Assembly (NCBI GenBank): GCA_964532155.1
Contig: CAZHGN010000031.1
Location: 1 to 16,375 of the forward strand
Length of the DNA: 16,375 bases
Source of the DNA: HGM11416 sp964532155
GTDB taxonomy: Bacteria > Bacillota > Clostridia > Christensenellales > Borkfalkiaceae
Reading direction: 5' to 3'
In this document: positions 6,425 through 13,521 of the stretch, piece by piece
Position numbering within the stretch: the first letter of the stretch is position 1
How the letters are laid out: each line of letters starts with the position of its first letter
The notes under the pieces: model-generated
Databases searched by the model: none
What the model saw: the letters and a program-made list of their open reading frames with translations, nothing else
Told to the model about the DNA's origin: nothing
Position numbers and translations under genes: made by a program

Positions 6425-8959
6425 TTAAGCAAGAGCTGGCGATTCTTTATAAGGTCTGAAGAGCAGGTAAATCATACCGGCGAGGAGGGCGAGTGCGATT
6501 GCGAGTTCGAGTATTCCCACGAAGACGTTGCCGAAAAGCACTCCCGTGAACAGACCGCCGAAGACGTTTACGAGGAAAGCCATTACGTAAGCGAAGCCGC
6601 ACTGCCAACCGATTGCAAACCAAGTCCATTTCGCGTTGTTCATTTCGCGGCGGATTGCGCCGATTGCGGCAAAGCAGGGGGCGCAAAGCAGGTTGAATAC
6701 GAGGAAAGAGTAAGCGGTTACTTCGGTGAACGCGGTGCCGATAGCCGAGCCGGAGCCGTAAAGAATGGACATCGTTCCGACGATATTTTCTTTTGCGACG
6801 ATACCGGTTATAGACGCGACGGTTGCCTGCCAGTTGCCGAATCCGAGCGGATAGAAGATCCAAGCGAAGCAGTTACCTACGAATGCGAGGCAGCTCTTAT
6901 CCATTTCGGTTTCGCCAAGAAGTCTGAATGCGCCGTCTGCTATGCCGAAGTTGCTTAGGAACCAAATTACTACCGTCGAAAGAAGTATAATCGTTCCCGC
7001 TTTTTTGATGAACGACCAGCCTCTTTCCCACATGCTGCGAAGTACGTTGCCGACCGAGGGCAGGTGGTAAGCGGGGAGCTCCATTACGAAAGGCGCGGGA
7101 TCGCCTGCGAACATTTTAGTCTTTTTAAGTATTATGCCCGAAACGATTATCGCCGCCATACCGATGAAGTATGCGGAGGGAGCAACCCACCAAGCGCCGC
7201 CGAATACTACGCCGGCTATCATTGCAATAAAGGGTACTTTTGCGCCGCAAGGCATAAAGGTTGTGGTCATAATGGTCATACGTCGGTCGCGTTCGTTTTC
7301 GATCGTTCTCGACGCCATAATTCCGGGAATGCCGCAGCCCGTGCCGATAAGCATAGGAATGAACGACTTGCCCGAAAGACCGAATTTTCTGAAAATTCTG
7401 TCAAGTACGAAAGCAATACGCGCCATATAGCCGCACGCTTCGAGGAATGCAAGGAAGATGAACAGTACGAATATCTGCGGAACGAAACCGAGTACGGCGC
7501 CTACGCCGCCGATGATACCGTCTACGATAAGACCGATAAGCCATTCGGGACAGTTAATCGCTTCGAGTCCGCTCGTTGCGAGGACGGGGATACCGGGTAC
7601 CCAAACGCCGTAGTCGGCGGGATCGGGCTCGGCAAAATCTAATCCGACGAGTGTTTCTATTCCCGCGGCGAGATCGGCTATGCTCGATTGCGTTTCTTCG
7701 ACGACTAAAGTTTCTTCGTCTTCGATCTCGTAAGTCGCGTTGGCGTAATCGGGATTGTCCTTAATTGCCGCATAGAATTCTTCGAGTTTAGTCTTTGCGT
7801 TTTCTGCCGAAAAGCCTTCCGCTTCAACGTCGAGAGCGCCTCTGAGCGCTTGAACGTCGTAACCCTTGGCTTCGGCGTAATCTACGTAGCCGTTTACTAT
7901 CGTGCTCGCTTCGGCAAAGGCGTCGCTTTCGTCGGTATAGCTTACGCCGTCGGTGGATTCCATTCCGAACAAGTGCCAGCCGTCGCCGAACAGCCCGTCG
8001 TTGGTCCAATCGGTTACCCAACCGCCTACGGTGGTTACCGAAACGAAGTAGACGATAAACATAATTACCGCAAAGATGGGTAGTGCCGCCCAACGGTTGG
8101 TTACGACCTTGTCGATCTTGTCCGACACGCTGAGTTCGCCGGCTTTTTTCTTTTTATAACAGCACTTTAATACTTCTGCTATGTATACGTAGCGTTCGTT
8201 GGTGATGATGCTTTCCGAATCGTCGTCGAGTTCTTTTTCGGCGGCTTGGATATCCTTTTCGAGGTGGGACATCACTTCGTCGGAAATATTGAGTTCTTTG
8301 ATTATTTTTTCGTCGCGCTCGAAGATTTTTATCGCGTACCAACGTTGTTGTTCGTCGGGCAGACCGTGAACGACTGCTTCTTCGATATGCGCCAAGGCGT
8401 GTTCGACTACGCCTGAAAATGTGTGCTGAGGAACGGTGTTGCCGTTGAGCGCCGTTTTGATGGCTTCCTCGGCGGCATCCATAACGCCCGTCTTTTTAAG
8501 AGCGGATATCTCCACGACCTTGCAGCCGAGACGGCGAGCGAGTTCGTCGGTCTTTATGATGTCGCCGTTTTTGCTTACGACGTCCATCATGTTCAATGCG
8601 ACGACTACGGGGATTCCGAGTTCGACGAGCTGAGTCGTCAGATAAAGGTTCCTCTCGAGGTTGGTCGCGTCGATGACGTTAAGAATTACGTCGGGGCGTT
8701 TTTTCTCTTCGTTTTCGCCGATCAAATACCTTCTTGCGACGACCTCTTCGAGAGTGTAGGGGGAAAGGGAATAAATTCCCGGTAGATCGGTTACGGTAAC
8801 GCCCTCATGCTTTTTAAGCTTGCCTTCCTTTTTCTCTACGGTAACGCCCGGCCAGTTGCCGACGAATTGGTTAGAACCCGTCAGCTCGTTAAACAGCGTC
8901 GTTTTTCCGCAGTTCGGATTTCCGGCAAGGGCAATCGTGATTTCTTTGCTTATAGCCAT
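6425..8959 (-). CDS. feoB: Ferrous iron transporter FeoB
   Basis: This 844-residue membrane GTPase imports Fe(II). The N-terminal G domain has G1 GNPNCGKT (13-20), G2 T40, G3 DLPG (58-61), G4 NMMD (123-126) and G5 SALK (152-155), then a helical GDI-like region. The membrane part contains the conserved GTGCGIPGIMASR, CGYMARIAFVLDR and PCGAK segments. It is longer than most relatives because about 115 acidic, Ala/Glu-rich residues (roughly 333-450) are inserted between the first membrane helix (…GGWVTDWTNDGLFG) and the next conserved segment (LIVDGIIGGVGAVLGFVPQ). That region would probably face outside; the reading frame is intact, so it is not a frameshift artefact. GGAG lies 12 bases before the ATG, a rather long spacing. 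It follows two feoA genes after an AT-rich repeat spacer and precedes the Cys-rich peptide. Confidence 0.95.
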   Translation of the reverse strand: MAISKEITIALAGNPNCGKTTLFNELTGSNQFVGNWPGVTVEKKEGKLKKHEGVTVTDLPGIYSLSPYTLEEVVARRYLIGENEEKKRPDVILNVIDATNLERNLYLTTQLVELGIPVVVALNMMDVVSKNGDIIKTDELARRLGCKVVEISALKKTGVMDAAEEAIKTALNGNTVPQHTFSGVVEHALAHIEEAVVHGLPDEQQRWYAIKIFERDEKIIKELNISDEVMSHLEKDIQAAEKELDDDSESIITNERYVYIAEVLKCCYKKKKAGELSVSDKIDKVVTNRWAALPIFAVIMFIVYFVSVTTVGGWVTDWTNDGLFGDGWHLFGMESTDGVSYTDESDAFAEASTIVNGYVDYAEAKGYDVQALRGALDVEAEGFSAENAKTKLEEFYAAIKDNPDYANATYEIEDEETLVVEETQSSIADLAAGIETLVGLDFAEPDPADYGVWVPGIPVLATSGLEAINCPEWLIGLIVDGIIGGVGAVLGFVPQIFVLFIFLAFLEACGYMARIAFVLDRIFRKFGLSGKSFIPMLIGTGCGIPGIMASRTIENERDRRMTIMTTTFMPCGAKVPFIAMIAGVVFGGAWWVAPSAYFIGMAAIIVSGIILKKTKMFAGDPAPFVMELPAYHLPSVGNVLRSMWERGWSFIKKAGTIILLSTVVIWFLSNFGIADGAFRLLGETEMDKSCLAFVGNCFAWIFYPLGFGNWQATVASITGIVAKENIVGTMSILYGSGSAIGTAFTEVTAYSFLVFNLLCAPCFAAIGAIRREMNNAKWTWFAIGWQCGFAYVMAFLVNVFGGLFTGVLFGNVFVGILELAIALALLAGMIYLLFRPYKESPALA

Positions 8960-8989
8960 TTTTTTTCGTATCTCCTGTTTTCTTTCAAG

Positions 8990-9077
8990 AAAATATATCG
9001 CTTATATATTGAAAAATATATTGCTTATATATCGCGAAAATATATTGCTTATAAAAATATATTGCTTATATATCGCG
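8990..9077. repeat. AT-rich tandem repeats in the feoA-feoB spacer
   Basis: There are four copies of AAAATATATTGCTTATATAT: 8990-9009 (C for T in the centre), 9013-9032, 9037-9052 (lacks the last four bases) and 9054-9073. Copies 2 and 4 are each followed by CGCG. Each unit has ATATAT arms either side of TGCTT, so each could fold or bind a dimer. The block fills half of the 173-base gap between feoA and feoB. Confidence 0.8.
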
Positions 9078-9132
9078 GTTATTTCGCCTTAATTAGTACA
9101 AAGCGACGGCTCCGCGCCAAACTTTTACCGAT

Positions 9133-9354
9133 TTACTCTACTTCGATAAGTTCCGCGTCTGCCTTGCGAAGAGAAAGCTCGTAGCCTCTTACCGTGATTT
9201 CTACGGGATCGCCGAGCGGTGCAACCTTGCGTACGGTTACCGTCGTGCCTTTGGTGAGCCCCATGTCCATAATTCTGCGTTTAACCGCACCTTCGCCGTA
9301 CAGTTTGACGATTTTTACGCTTTCGCCGATAGCTACCTCTTTTAAGGTTTTCAT
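9133..9354 (-). CDS. feoA: FeoA family protein (second copy in operon)
   Basis: This 73-residue SH3-like FeoA has the family core: LYGEGAVKRRIMDMGLTKGTTVTV, then DPVEITVRGYELSLRKADAELIEVE. FeoA is a small cytoplasmic partner needed for FeoB-driven Fe(II) uptake, probably through contact with FeoB. GGAG lies eight bases before the ATG. It starts 17 bases after the first feoA and is followed by the AT-rich repeat spacer and feoB. It is closer to typical FeoA than the upstream copy, as it keeps the MDMGL and RGYELSLR motifs. Confidence 0.92.
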   Translation of the reverse strand: MKTLKEVAIGESVKIVKLYGEGAVKRRIMDMGLTKGTTVTVRKVAPLGDPVEITVRGYELSLRKADAELIEVE

Positions 9355-9371
9355 TTTCTATGCTCCTTTTT

Positions 9372-9584
9372 TTAAATCATTATTTTCATCGCCATTTCGC
9401 GACTTATCGCTACTCTGACGTTCTTTACGTTAACTATTACGTTGCCGCCCATTTGAGAAACTACGCCGACCGTGCTGCCTACCACGAATCCCATGTCCTC
9501 GAGGTGCTTTTTTACCTCGGGATTGCCGCCGACCTTTTTAATAATGCAATCGGTTCCGCTTTCTGCTAAAATTAGAGGGATCAT
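9372..9584 (-). CDS. feoA: FeoA family protein (first gene of feo operon)
   Basis: This 70-residue SH3-like FeoA paralogue has KKHLEDMGFVVGSTVGVVSQMGGNVIVNVKNVRVAISREMAMKI, shown here in part as LEDMGFVVGSTVGVVSQ and VAISREMAMKI. The LxxMGF and VAIxREMA patterns are typical of the FeoA type that opens clostridial feo operons. GGAG lies five bases before the ATG. It is the first gene after the feo promoter and palindrome. Two tandem FeoA proteins in one operon are common in Clostridia and may form a heteromeric partner of FeoB; that part is inference. Confidence 0.9.
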   Translation of the reverse strand: MIPLILAESGTDCIIKKVGGNPEVKKHLEDMGFVVGSTVGVVSQMGGNVIVNVKNVRVAISREMAMKIMI

Positions 9585-9628
9585 TTTTACTCCTTGTTTT
9601 TCCTTGACTGTCTGCCGTTGTATATTTG

Positions 9629-9644
9629 GTTAGCACCCGCTAAC
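9629..9644. promoter_or_regulatory. Palindromic operator of the feo operon, likely DtxR-family box
   Basis: GTTAGC-ACCC-GCTAAC is a perfect 6-4-6 inverted repeat. It resembles the TTAGnnnnnnCTAA core of known DtxR/IdeR boxes and sits at about +2 to +17 of the feo promoter, where a bound repressor would block initiation. A partial extra arm (GTTAAG) lies next to it. Confidence 0.65.
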
Positions 9645-9652
9645 TGCTTAAC

Positions 9653-9681
9653 AGTATATTCTTAAAAAGGGGTAAAGTCAA
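9653..9681 (-). promoter_or_regulatory. Promoter of the feo operon
   Basis: On the minus strand: TTGACT (9676-9681), 17-base spacer, TATACT (9653-9658). The start site would be near 9646, at the edge of the palindrome. Confidence 0.8.
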
Positions 9682-9815
9682 CGATTTTTAAGGGGGATGA
9701 GCGATTTTTTTAAAAAATTTTTCGCGGCGCGTTTTCAATTCGCCTTTTCAAAGGGTTACTTTATGCTAATTTTAAAAAAAATATGCGTTTGAGCGGAAAA
9801 ATAAGGCTATAAGAG

Positions 9816-9844
9816 TTGCGATTTTTTTCGGTCGGTGTTATAAT
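9816..9844 (+). promoter_or_regulatory. Promoter of the DtxR-family regulator gene
   Basis: TTGCGA (9816-9821), 17-base spacer, TATAAT (9839-9844). The leader to the ATG at 9879 is about 28 bases. Its presence shows that any longer upstream reading frame is not the true start. Confidence 0.75.
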
Positions 9845-9878
9845 GCGTATAAAAAACGGATTTTTGTTCGGGGGATAT

Positions 9879-10250
9879 ATGAAACTTCAAGAATCGGGAG
9901 AAATGTATTTGGAAACAATACTCGTTCTCTCCAAAAAAAATAACTTCGTTAGGTCGATAGACGTCAGCGAATATATGGGTTTTTCCAAGCCGAGCGTCAG
10001 CCGCGCCATGTCTATACTGCATTCGGGCGGTTATATACTGATCGACAAGGACGGTTATATCGCGCTCACCGAAAGCGGGCGCGAGGTCGCTTGCAAAATT
10101 TACGAGCGGCATAACATTTTGACCGAATTTTTGGTGCGACTGGGCGTGAACGAGGAGATCGCGCGCCACGACGCTTGCAAAATAGAACACGATATAAGCG
10201 ATGAAACGCTGGACGCCATAAAAAACCATCTCGGCGCGCTCGATAACTAA
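9879..10250 (+). CDS. DtxR-family metal-dependent transcriptional repressor, iron-type ligands
   Basis: This 123-residue regulator has an N-terminal winged helix (about 1-65, recognition segment FSKPSVSRAMSILHSGGYI) and the DtxR dimerisation/metal domain, but no C-terminal SH3-like domain, so its size is that of MntR. Aligned by eye, M9 (in SGEMYLETI), C100, E103 and H104 (in ACKIEHDIS) match DtxR M10, C102, E105 and H106. B. subtilis MntR has Asp and Glu at the first two positions. H78 and H97 match the second DtxR site. This favours Fe(II) sensing, which fits the divergent feo operon and its palindrome. A Mn role cannot be excluded. I start at the internal Met because GGGGG lies four bases upstream and the promoter overlaps any earlier start. 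Confidence 0.88.
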   Translation: MKLQESGEMYLETILVLSKKNNFVRSIDVSEYMGFSKPSVSRAMSILHSGGYILIDKDGYIALTESGREVACKIYERHNILTEFLVRLGVNEEIARHDACKIEHDISDETLDAIKNHLGALDN

Positions 10251-10302
10251 TTCGCACGAAGTCGGCGTTTGCGTTAGTTACGCTTAAAGTCGTTTTACGT
10301 AT

Positions 10303-10331
10303 TTATATAATAAGAAATATTATTCATATAA
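10303..10331 (+). promoter_or_regulatory. AT-rich imperfect palindrome with TATAAT, upstream of rubrerythrin
   Basis: The ends TTATAT and ATATAA and the inner AATA/TATT arms form a 29-base imperfect inverted repeat. It contains TATAAT at 10306-10311, with no good -35 at 17 bases. It could be the rubrerythrin promoter with an overlapping Fur/PerR-like operator; the match to those consensus boxes is only loose. Confidence 0.35.
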
Positions 10332-10484
10332 ATAATGGATATCGGTGCGTTGCCAAAAACTATAGGGCGACGGCTCGCAAGGCGTGCTATCGTACCGCGC
10401 GTTTTTCGTATTCGTGCAAAAAATCGAGCTTGCTGTATAAAAACTTCGCTTTCCGTCAATAACGGTGGCGGAGGTTTTTTTATT

Positions 10485-11081
10485 ATGCAGCTTACGGGAA
10501 GTAAAACTTTAACTAATCTCGCTCGGGCGTTTGCCGGCGAGTGTCAGGCGCATGTGCGCTACAAATTTATCGAATACGGCGCCAGAGTGCAGGGGTATTC
10601 CTGCCTTGCCGAGGTTATCGACAAAATCGTTTATAACGAGTTTAACCACGCGCGCATGTTCTATACCTTTATTCAGCGGTCTAACGAAAAGCTCATAGAC
10701 GATCTTCAGGTGTGCGGCGGTTTTCCTTTTAAAGAAAAGTGGGATCTCGTTCAAAATCTTAGGCTTGCCGCCGAGGACGAAGAACGAGAGTTTAAGGAAG
10801 TTTATCCGTCTTTTAGGGCGATTGCCATGGAAGAGGGCTTTAAGGAAATATCCGATTTGTACGACGACGTTATGAAGGTGGAAGCTTGCCACTTCAAACT
10901 CTTTTCCGAACTGCACGAGCGGCTCAAAAACGGCACGCTCTATAAGAGGGATAAGCCGGTCGTATGGAAATGCTCCGCGTGCGGTTACGAAAGTGAGTCC
11001 GCAGAGGCGTGGGAAAAGTGTCCGCTTTGCAATGCGCCGCAAGGGAGCGTTTTGTTATCGCTCGATTTTAAGGAGAGGTAA
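10485..11081 (+). CDS. rbr: Rubrerythrin
   Basis: This 198-residue non-haem iron protein reduces hydrogen peroxide in anaerobes, taking electrons through a rubredoxin centre. The ferritin-like part has E19, E52xxH55, E99/E102 in the AEDEEREF segment, and E133xxH136. The C-terminal rubredoxin-like domain has C163xxC166 and C179xxC182 (WKCSACGY and KCPLCNAP). Length and domain order are standard. I start at MQLTGSKTL because GGAGG lies ten bases upstream and the protein fold starts there; the 50 residues that could be read upstream are basic and unlike the family. It is likely a single-gene transcript ended by the hairpin at 11145. Confidence 0.93.
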   Translation: MQLTGSKTLTNLARAFAGECQAHVRYKFIEYGARVQGYSCLAEVIDKIVYNEFNHARMFYTFIQRSNEKLIDDLQVCGGFPFKEKWDLVQNLRLAAEDEEREFKEVYPSFRAIAMEEGFKEISDLYDDVMKVEACHFKLFSELHERLKNGTLYKRDKPVVWKCSACGYESESAEAWEKCPLCNAPQGSVLLSLDFKER

Positions 11082-11144
11082 AAAGGTTTTTAATAGGGAA
11101 GAAATAAGCCGAAATCGGGCTATAAGGCGATTAACGGCTATTTT

Positions 11145-11173
11145 AAGAGACGAAAAGACCTTCGCCTCTTTTT
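11145..11173 (+). terminator. Rho-independent terminator of rubrerythrin
   Basis: AAGAGACGAA (11145-11154) pairs with TTCGCCTCTT (11161-11170) with one mismatch and a six-base loop, followed by more T. It lies about 65 bases after the stop codon. Confidence 0.65.
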
Positions 11174-11223
11174 AATTTTACGCTCTTTTCCCGCCTTTTA
11201 CGCCTCCGCGACGCAAAAATAGG

Positions 11224-11252
11224 TTGACAATCCTATTTAAAACGAGTATATT
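11224..11252 (+). promoter_or_regulatory. Promoter of the MreB-like gene
   Basis: TTGACA (11224-11229), 17-base spacer, TATATT (11247-11252). The leader is about 75 bases. Confidence 0.8.
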
Positions 11253-11334
11253 ATTATAAAAAAGTATAATAAAACGTGTGCGTGCGACTAAGGCAATGAT
11301 TATCGGCTTGACCGTCGCCGCGGAGTTGCGGTAT

Positions 11335-12345
11335 ATGAAACTTCCATCAATGGCAATCGATCTCGGTTCCTCCAATACGAGGATGTACCAGCTCGGAACG
11401 GGCGTTGTGCTCGAAGAGCCGAGCTACATAGTGGTCGAAGGAAAACAAAAAAAGTCGGTGCGTGCGGTCGGATACGACGCCAAAAACCTCATCGGCAGAA
11501 CGGGCGACGGCACTATCGTCGGTTCGCCTATACGCGAAGGCTACGTTAACGACGAGGCTTTGGCGACCGATATGCTCGAAAGGTTTTTGAATAAAGTTAC
11601 CTTAAAAAAACTCGGCAAGCGACCGCCGGTGTTGTTTTCCGTGCCTTGCGGTGCGGAAAACGCTATAATCAAAAAGTATGAAAAAGTGCTTAACGGTTGC
11701 GGCGTTTACGACTGCTTTTTTATAGAATCACCCGTTTTAACCGCACTCGGCGCAGGTGTACCGCTCACCGAAAGCACGCCTTGCTTTCTTATCGACGTCG
11801 GCGGCGGCAGTACCAAAATAGCCGCGGTTTCGCTCGGCGGCGTGATTTCGGGCGTAAGCGTTAACATCGGCGGAGAGGCAATAGATCGCATGCTTTGCGC
11901 TCATATAGAAGACCTTTTCGGGTTAAAAATAGGCATGCTTACCGCCGAGAAAATGAAAATTCAAATCGGAGGACTGCTCGAAAACGACCAAACGGAAATG
12001 ATCGTAAACGGCAGGGATATCGACAGCGGACGACCGAGGGCTTGCGCCGTCCGTTCGTGTGATATTTACCAGCCGATTAAGCTCTTTTTCGATAAGATTT
12101 TCCGCATTTCGGATATGCTCATGGCAAAACTTCCGGCGGAGATTTCAGCCGATATTCGCCGCGCGGGCGTTTATTTTGCCGGCGGCGGTGCAAACTTTGC
12201 GGGGTTGGATCAGTATTTCCGTTATAACGAGGGTATGCGCGCCAACGTTTGCGAGCGACCGGAACTTGCTACCATTCTCGGGGCGGGTAAGGTTTGCGGA
12301 GATCGCAAGTTGCTTTCCACTCTCGACCTTAAGCGTTCCGTTTAA
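11335..12345 (+). CDS. MreB/Mbl-family actin-like protein, divergent
   Basis: This 336-residue protein has the actin-fold nucleotide-binding motifs: phosphate-1 AIDLGSSNTRMY (7-18), phosphate-2 LIDVGGGSTKIA (152-163), GGEAID (180-185) and the adenosine motif AGGGANFAGLD (282-292). Length matches MreB, which forms filaments under the membrane and guides rod-shape wall synthesis. It is not a standard MreB: the usual DLGTANT is DLGSSNT, GGGTTE is GGGSTK, and EEPMAAAIGAG is IESPVLTALGAG. It may therefore be a specialised paralogue (Mbl or MreBH-like) rather than the main one. No mreC or mreD follows, which supports a stand-alone paralogue. I start at MKLPS, nine bases after GGAG; the start 19 residues earlier has no site and adds no family sequence. 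Confidence 0.85.
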   Translation: MKLPSMAIDLGSSNTRMYQLGTGVVLEEPSYIVVEGKQKKSVRAVGYDAKNLIGRTGDGTIVGSPIREGYVNDEALATDMLERFLNKVTLKKLGKRPPVLFSVPCGAENAIIKKYEKVLNGCGVYDCFFIESPVLTALGAGVPLTESTPCFLIDVGGGSTKIAAVSLGGVISGVSVNIGGEAIDRMLCAHIEDLFGLKIGMLTAEKMKIQIGGLLENDQTEMIVNGRDIDSGRPRACAVRSCDIYQPIKLFFDKIFRISDMLMAKLPAEISADIRRAGVYFAGGGANFAGLDQYFRYNEGMRANVCERPELATILGAGKVCGDRKLLSTLDLKRSV

Positions 12346-12362
12346 TTTGCATTTGCGTTTTG

Positions 12363-12402
12363 CGCCGTATACGCGGCTATATGCCCGTTAACGGCGTATT
12401 TT
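12363..12402 (+). terminator. Weak candidate terminator after the MreB-like gene
   Basis: CGCCGT (12363-12368) pairs with ACGGCG (12391-12396), followed by TATTTTG. The loop is 22 bases and the T-run short, so read-through into the next gene is plausible. Confidence 0.3.
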
Positions 12403-12439
12403 GTTTATAGTTCGGAAAAAAATATAGTTCGGAGAAAAA

Positions 12440-12931
12440 ATGGATAAAGAAAAATCGCTTTCCGCCGTTCTTTCGGCGCTTGAGCCTTACGGCGCCGCCG
12501 CGTACGAATATAACGGCGTAAGATTTATAGCAATAAAAAACGCAGACGGCAGGAGCCATCTGGCGGTAACGTTCGGCGACGAATGCATGGCAATGGAATT
12601 TGCTACTCAGTCGGCTCGCTTTGCCTATGGCGACGAGGCTGACTTAATAGCGCACGTTCAAAAGTTTTTGGCGGACGAGCTTTGCGCGGTTGAGTTTTTC
12701 TTTGAGAATAACGCCTTGTTCGGCGGTTCTCGCCCGACCGTCGGATGTGATTTTTCGGATACTTTTTCGCTTGCGCTTTGGTACGCCGCCGGTAAAGAAG
12801 ATACGGCGCAGGGGATAGACGAATTTTTGAAAAAACGGCAAATAACCGTTCTTTGCTTTAGCTGGAGCGGTCGGTTCGACCGTGCCGTACGCACTCTTCC
12901 GAGCGGTGATATAGAAGCGATTAATTCTTAA
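12440..12931 (+). CDS. Protein of unknown function, 163 residues
   Basis: I do not recognise this protein. It is mixed alpha/beta in appearance, with no signal peptide, no membrane helix and no metal motif. Short beta-like stretches (RFIAIKNA, HLAVTFG, ITVLCFSW) alternate with helices such as EADLIAHVQKFLADELC. The ATG lies five bases after GGAG, inside the second copy of a 17-base duplication (TATAGTTCGG, 12406 and 12423). It follows the MreB-like gene by about 95 bases with only a weak terminator between, so co-transcription is possible. The reading frame has the Asp/Glu-rich, GC-balanced codon use of its neighbours and a good ribosome binding site, so I take it as a real gene. Confidence 0.7.
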   Translation: MDKEKSLSAVLSALEPYGAAAYEYNGVRFIAIKNADGRSHLAVTFGDECMAMEFATQSARFAYGDEADLIAHVQKFLADELCAVEFFFENNALFGGSRPTVGCDFSDTFSLALWYAAGKEDTAQGIDEFLKKRQITVLCFSWSGRFDRAVRTLPSGDIEAINS

Positions 12932-12936
12932 AAAAA

Positions 12937-12946
12937 CGACCTATAG
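12937..12946 (+). repeat. Dispersed motif, copy 3 (CGACCTATAG, partial)
   Basis: This ten-base part of the motif is preceded by an A-run and followed by CACGG, like the CGCGG after copy 1. It lies directly after a gene stop. Confidence 0.3.
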
Positions 12947-12960
12947 CACGGTTATTGGGC

Positions 12961-12985
12961 AAAAGGCGGCGCATAAGCCGCTTTT
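12961..12985. terminator. Bidirectional terminator between convergent genes
   Basis: GCGGC (12966-12970) pairs with GCCGC (12977-12981), flanked by AAAA on the left and TTTT on the right, so both strands end in a T-run. It sits between the 12931 stop (plus) and the 13032 stop (minus). Confidence 0.7.
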
Positions 12986-13031
12986 AAAATGCGCAAACTT
13001 TTATTCCGTAAAACGGCAATGCGGCGAAAAA

Positions 13032-13382
13032 TCATCGGTTTTCGTCCTTGTTTTTTTTAATGCGGTCGGCTATTGCGTTGTGGCGGTTAATAAGCTTCAC
13101 CATATCCGACGGATTTTCCCTTGCTTTTACCGAAGGAATTTTTCCGCCGTTTAAATCGATTTTGCTTTTGGGCGGTTTCGCCGCGCGAGGCGAGCTTATT
13201 TGTCTGCGTTCGCCCTCGGCGTCGGCAAACGGATTATAACTTCGCGTATAGGTAGGCTTGCCGTCGTCCTTTTGCACGGAGGGTTTTTCTTCGGCGGTGC
13301 GCTCTTCGGGTAGGGAACTTTCGGCGTTATCGGCGCCGCCGGTTAACTTTGCTATAAAGTCAAGAATGCTCGTTTTTTCCAT
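13032..13382 (-). CDS. Protein of unknown function, 116 residues, probably largely disordered
   Basis: I do not recognise this protein. The N-terminus (SILDFIAKLTGG) could form one amphipathic helix, and the C-terminus (DMVKLINRHNAIADRIKKN) another. The middle is rich in Glu, Lys, Pro, Ser and charged runs and is probably unstructured. No cysteines, signal peptide or membrane helix is present. I start at MEKTS because GGAG lies four bases upstream; the 15 residues that could be read before it have no such site. It is a single-gene unit on the minus strand facing the unknown plus-strand gene across a shared terminator. Its upstream region contains two interleaved inverted repeats that could form a pseudoknot. 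Confidence 0.65.
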   Translation of the reverse strand: MEKTSILDFIAKLTGGADNAESSLPEERTAEEKPSVQKDDGKPTYTRSYNPFADAEGERRQISSPRAAKPPKSKIDLNGGKIPSVKARENPSDMVKLINRHNAIADRIKKNKDENR

Positions 13383-13521
13383 TTTGCTCCTTTTACGTAA
13401 TCGGTTAATCGTTATATCGAAAATCACGGCTACTTAGCCGCGATACGGCGCGTTTTAATTTGCGTTATGCTCGGTAAAATAGCTTTAAATCACGGCGGTT
13501 AACATGCGCTAACGGTAATTT

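Noticed and set aside
6419..7642. Long plus-strand frames opposite feoB
   Set aside because: They are antisense shadows of feoB with no recognisable protein features and no start signals.
8990..9077. CRISPR-like array
   Set aside because: Repeats are adjacent and AT-rich with almost no spacers, and no cas genes are present.
10251..10484. Riboswitch in the rubrerythrin leader
   Set aside because: Only a four-pair hairpin (CCGT/ACGG) lies near the ribosome binding site; no conserved riboswitch core is recognisable.
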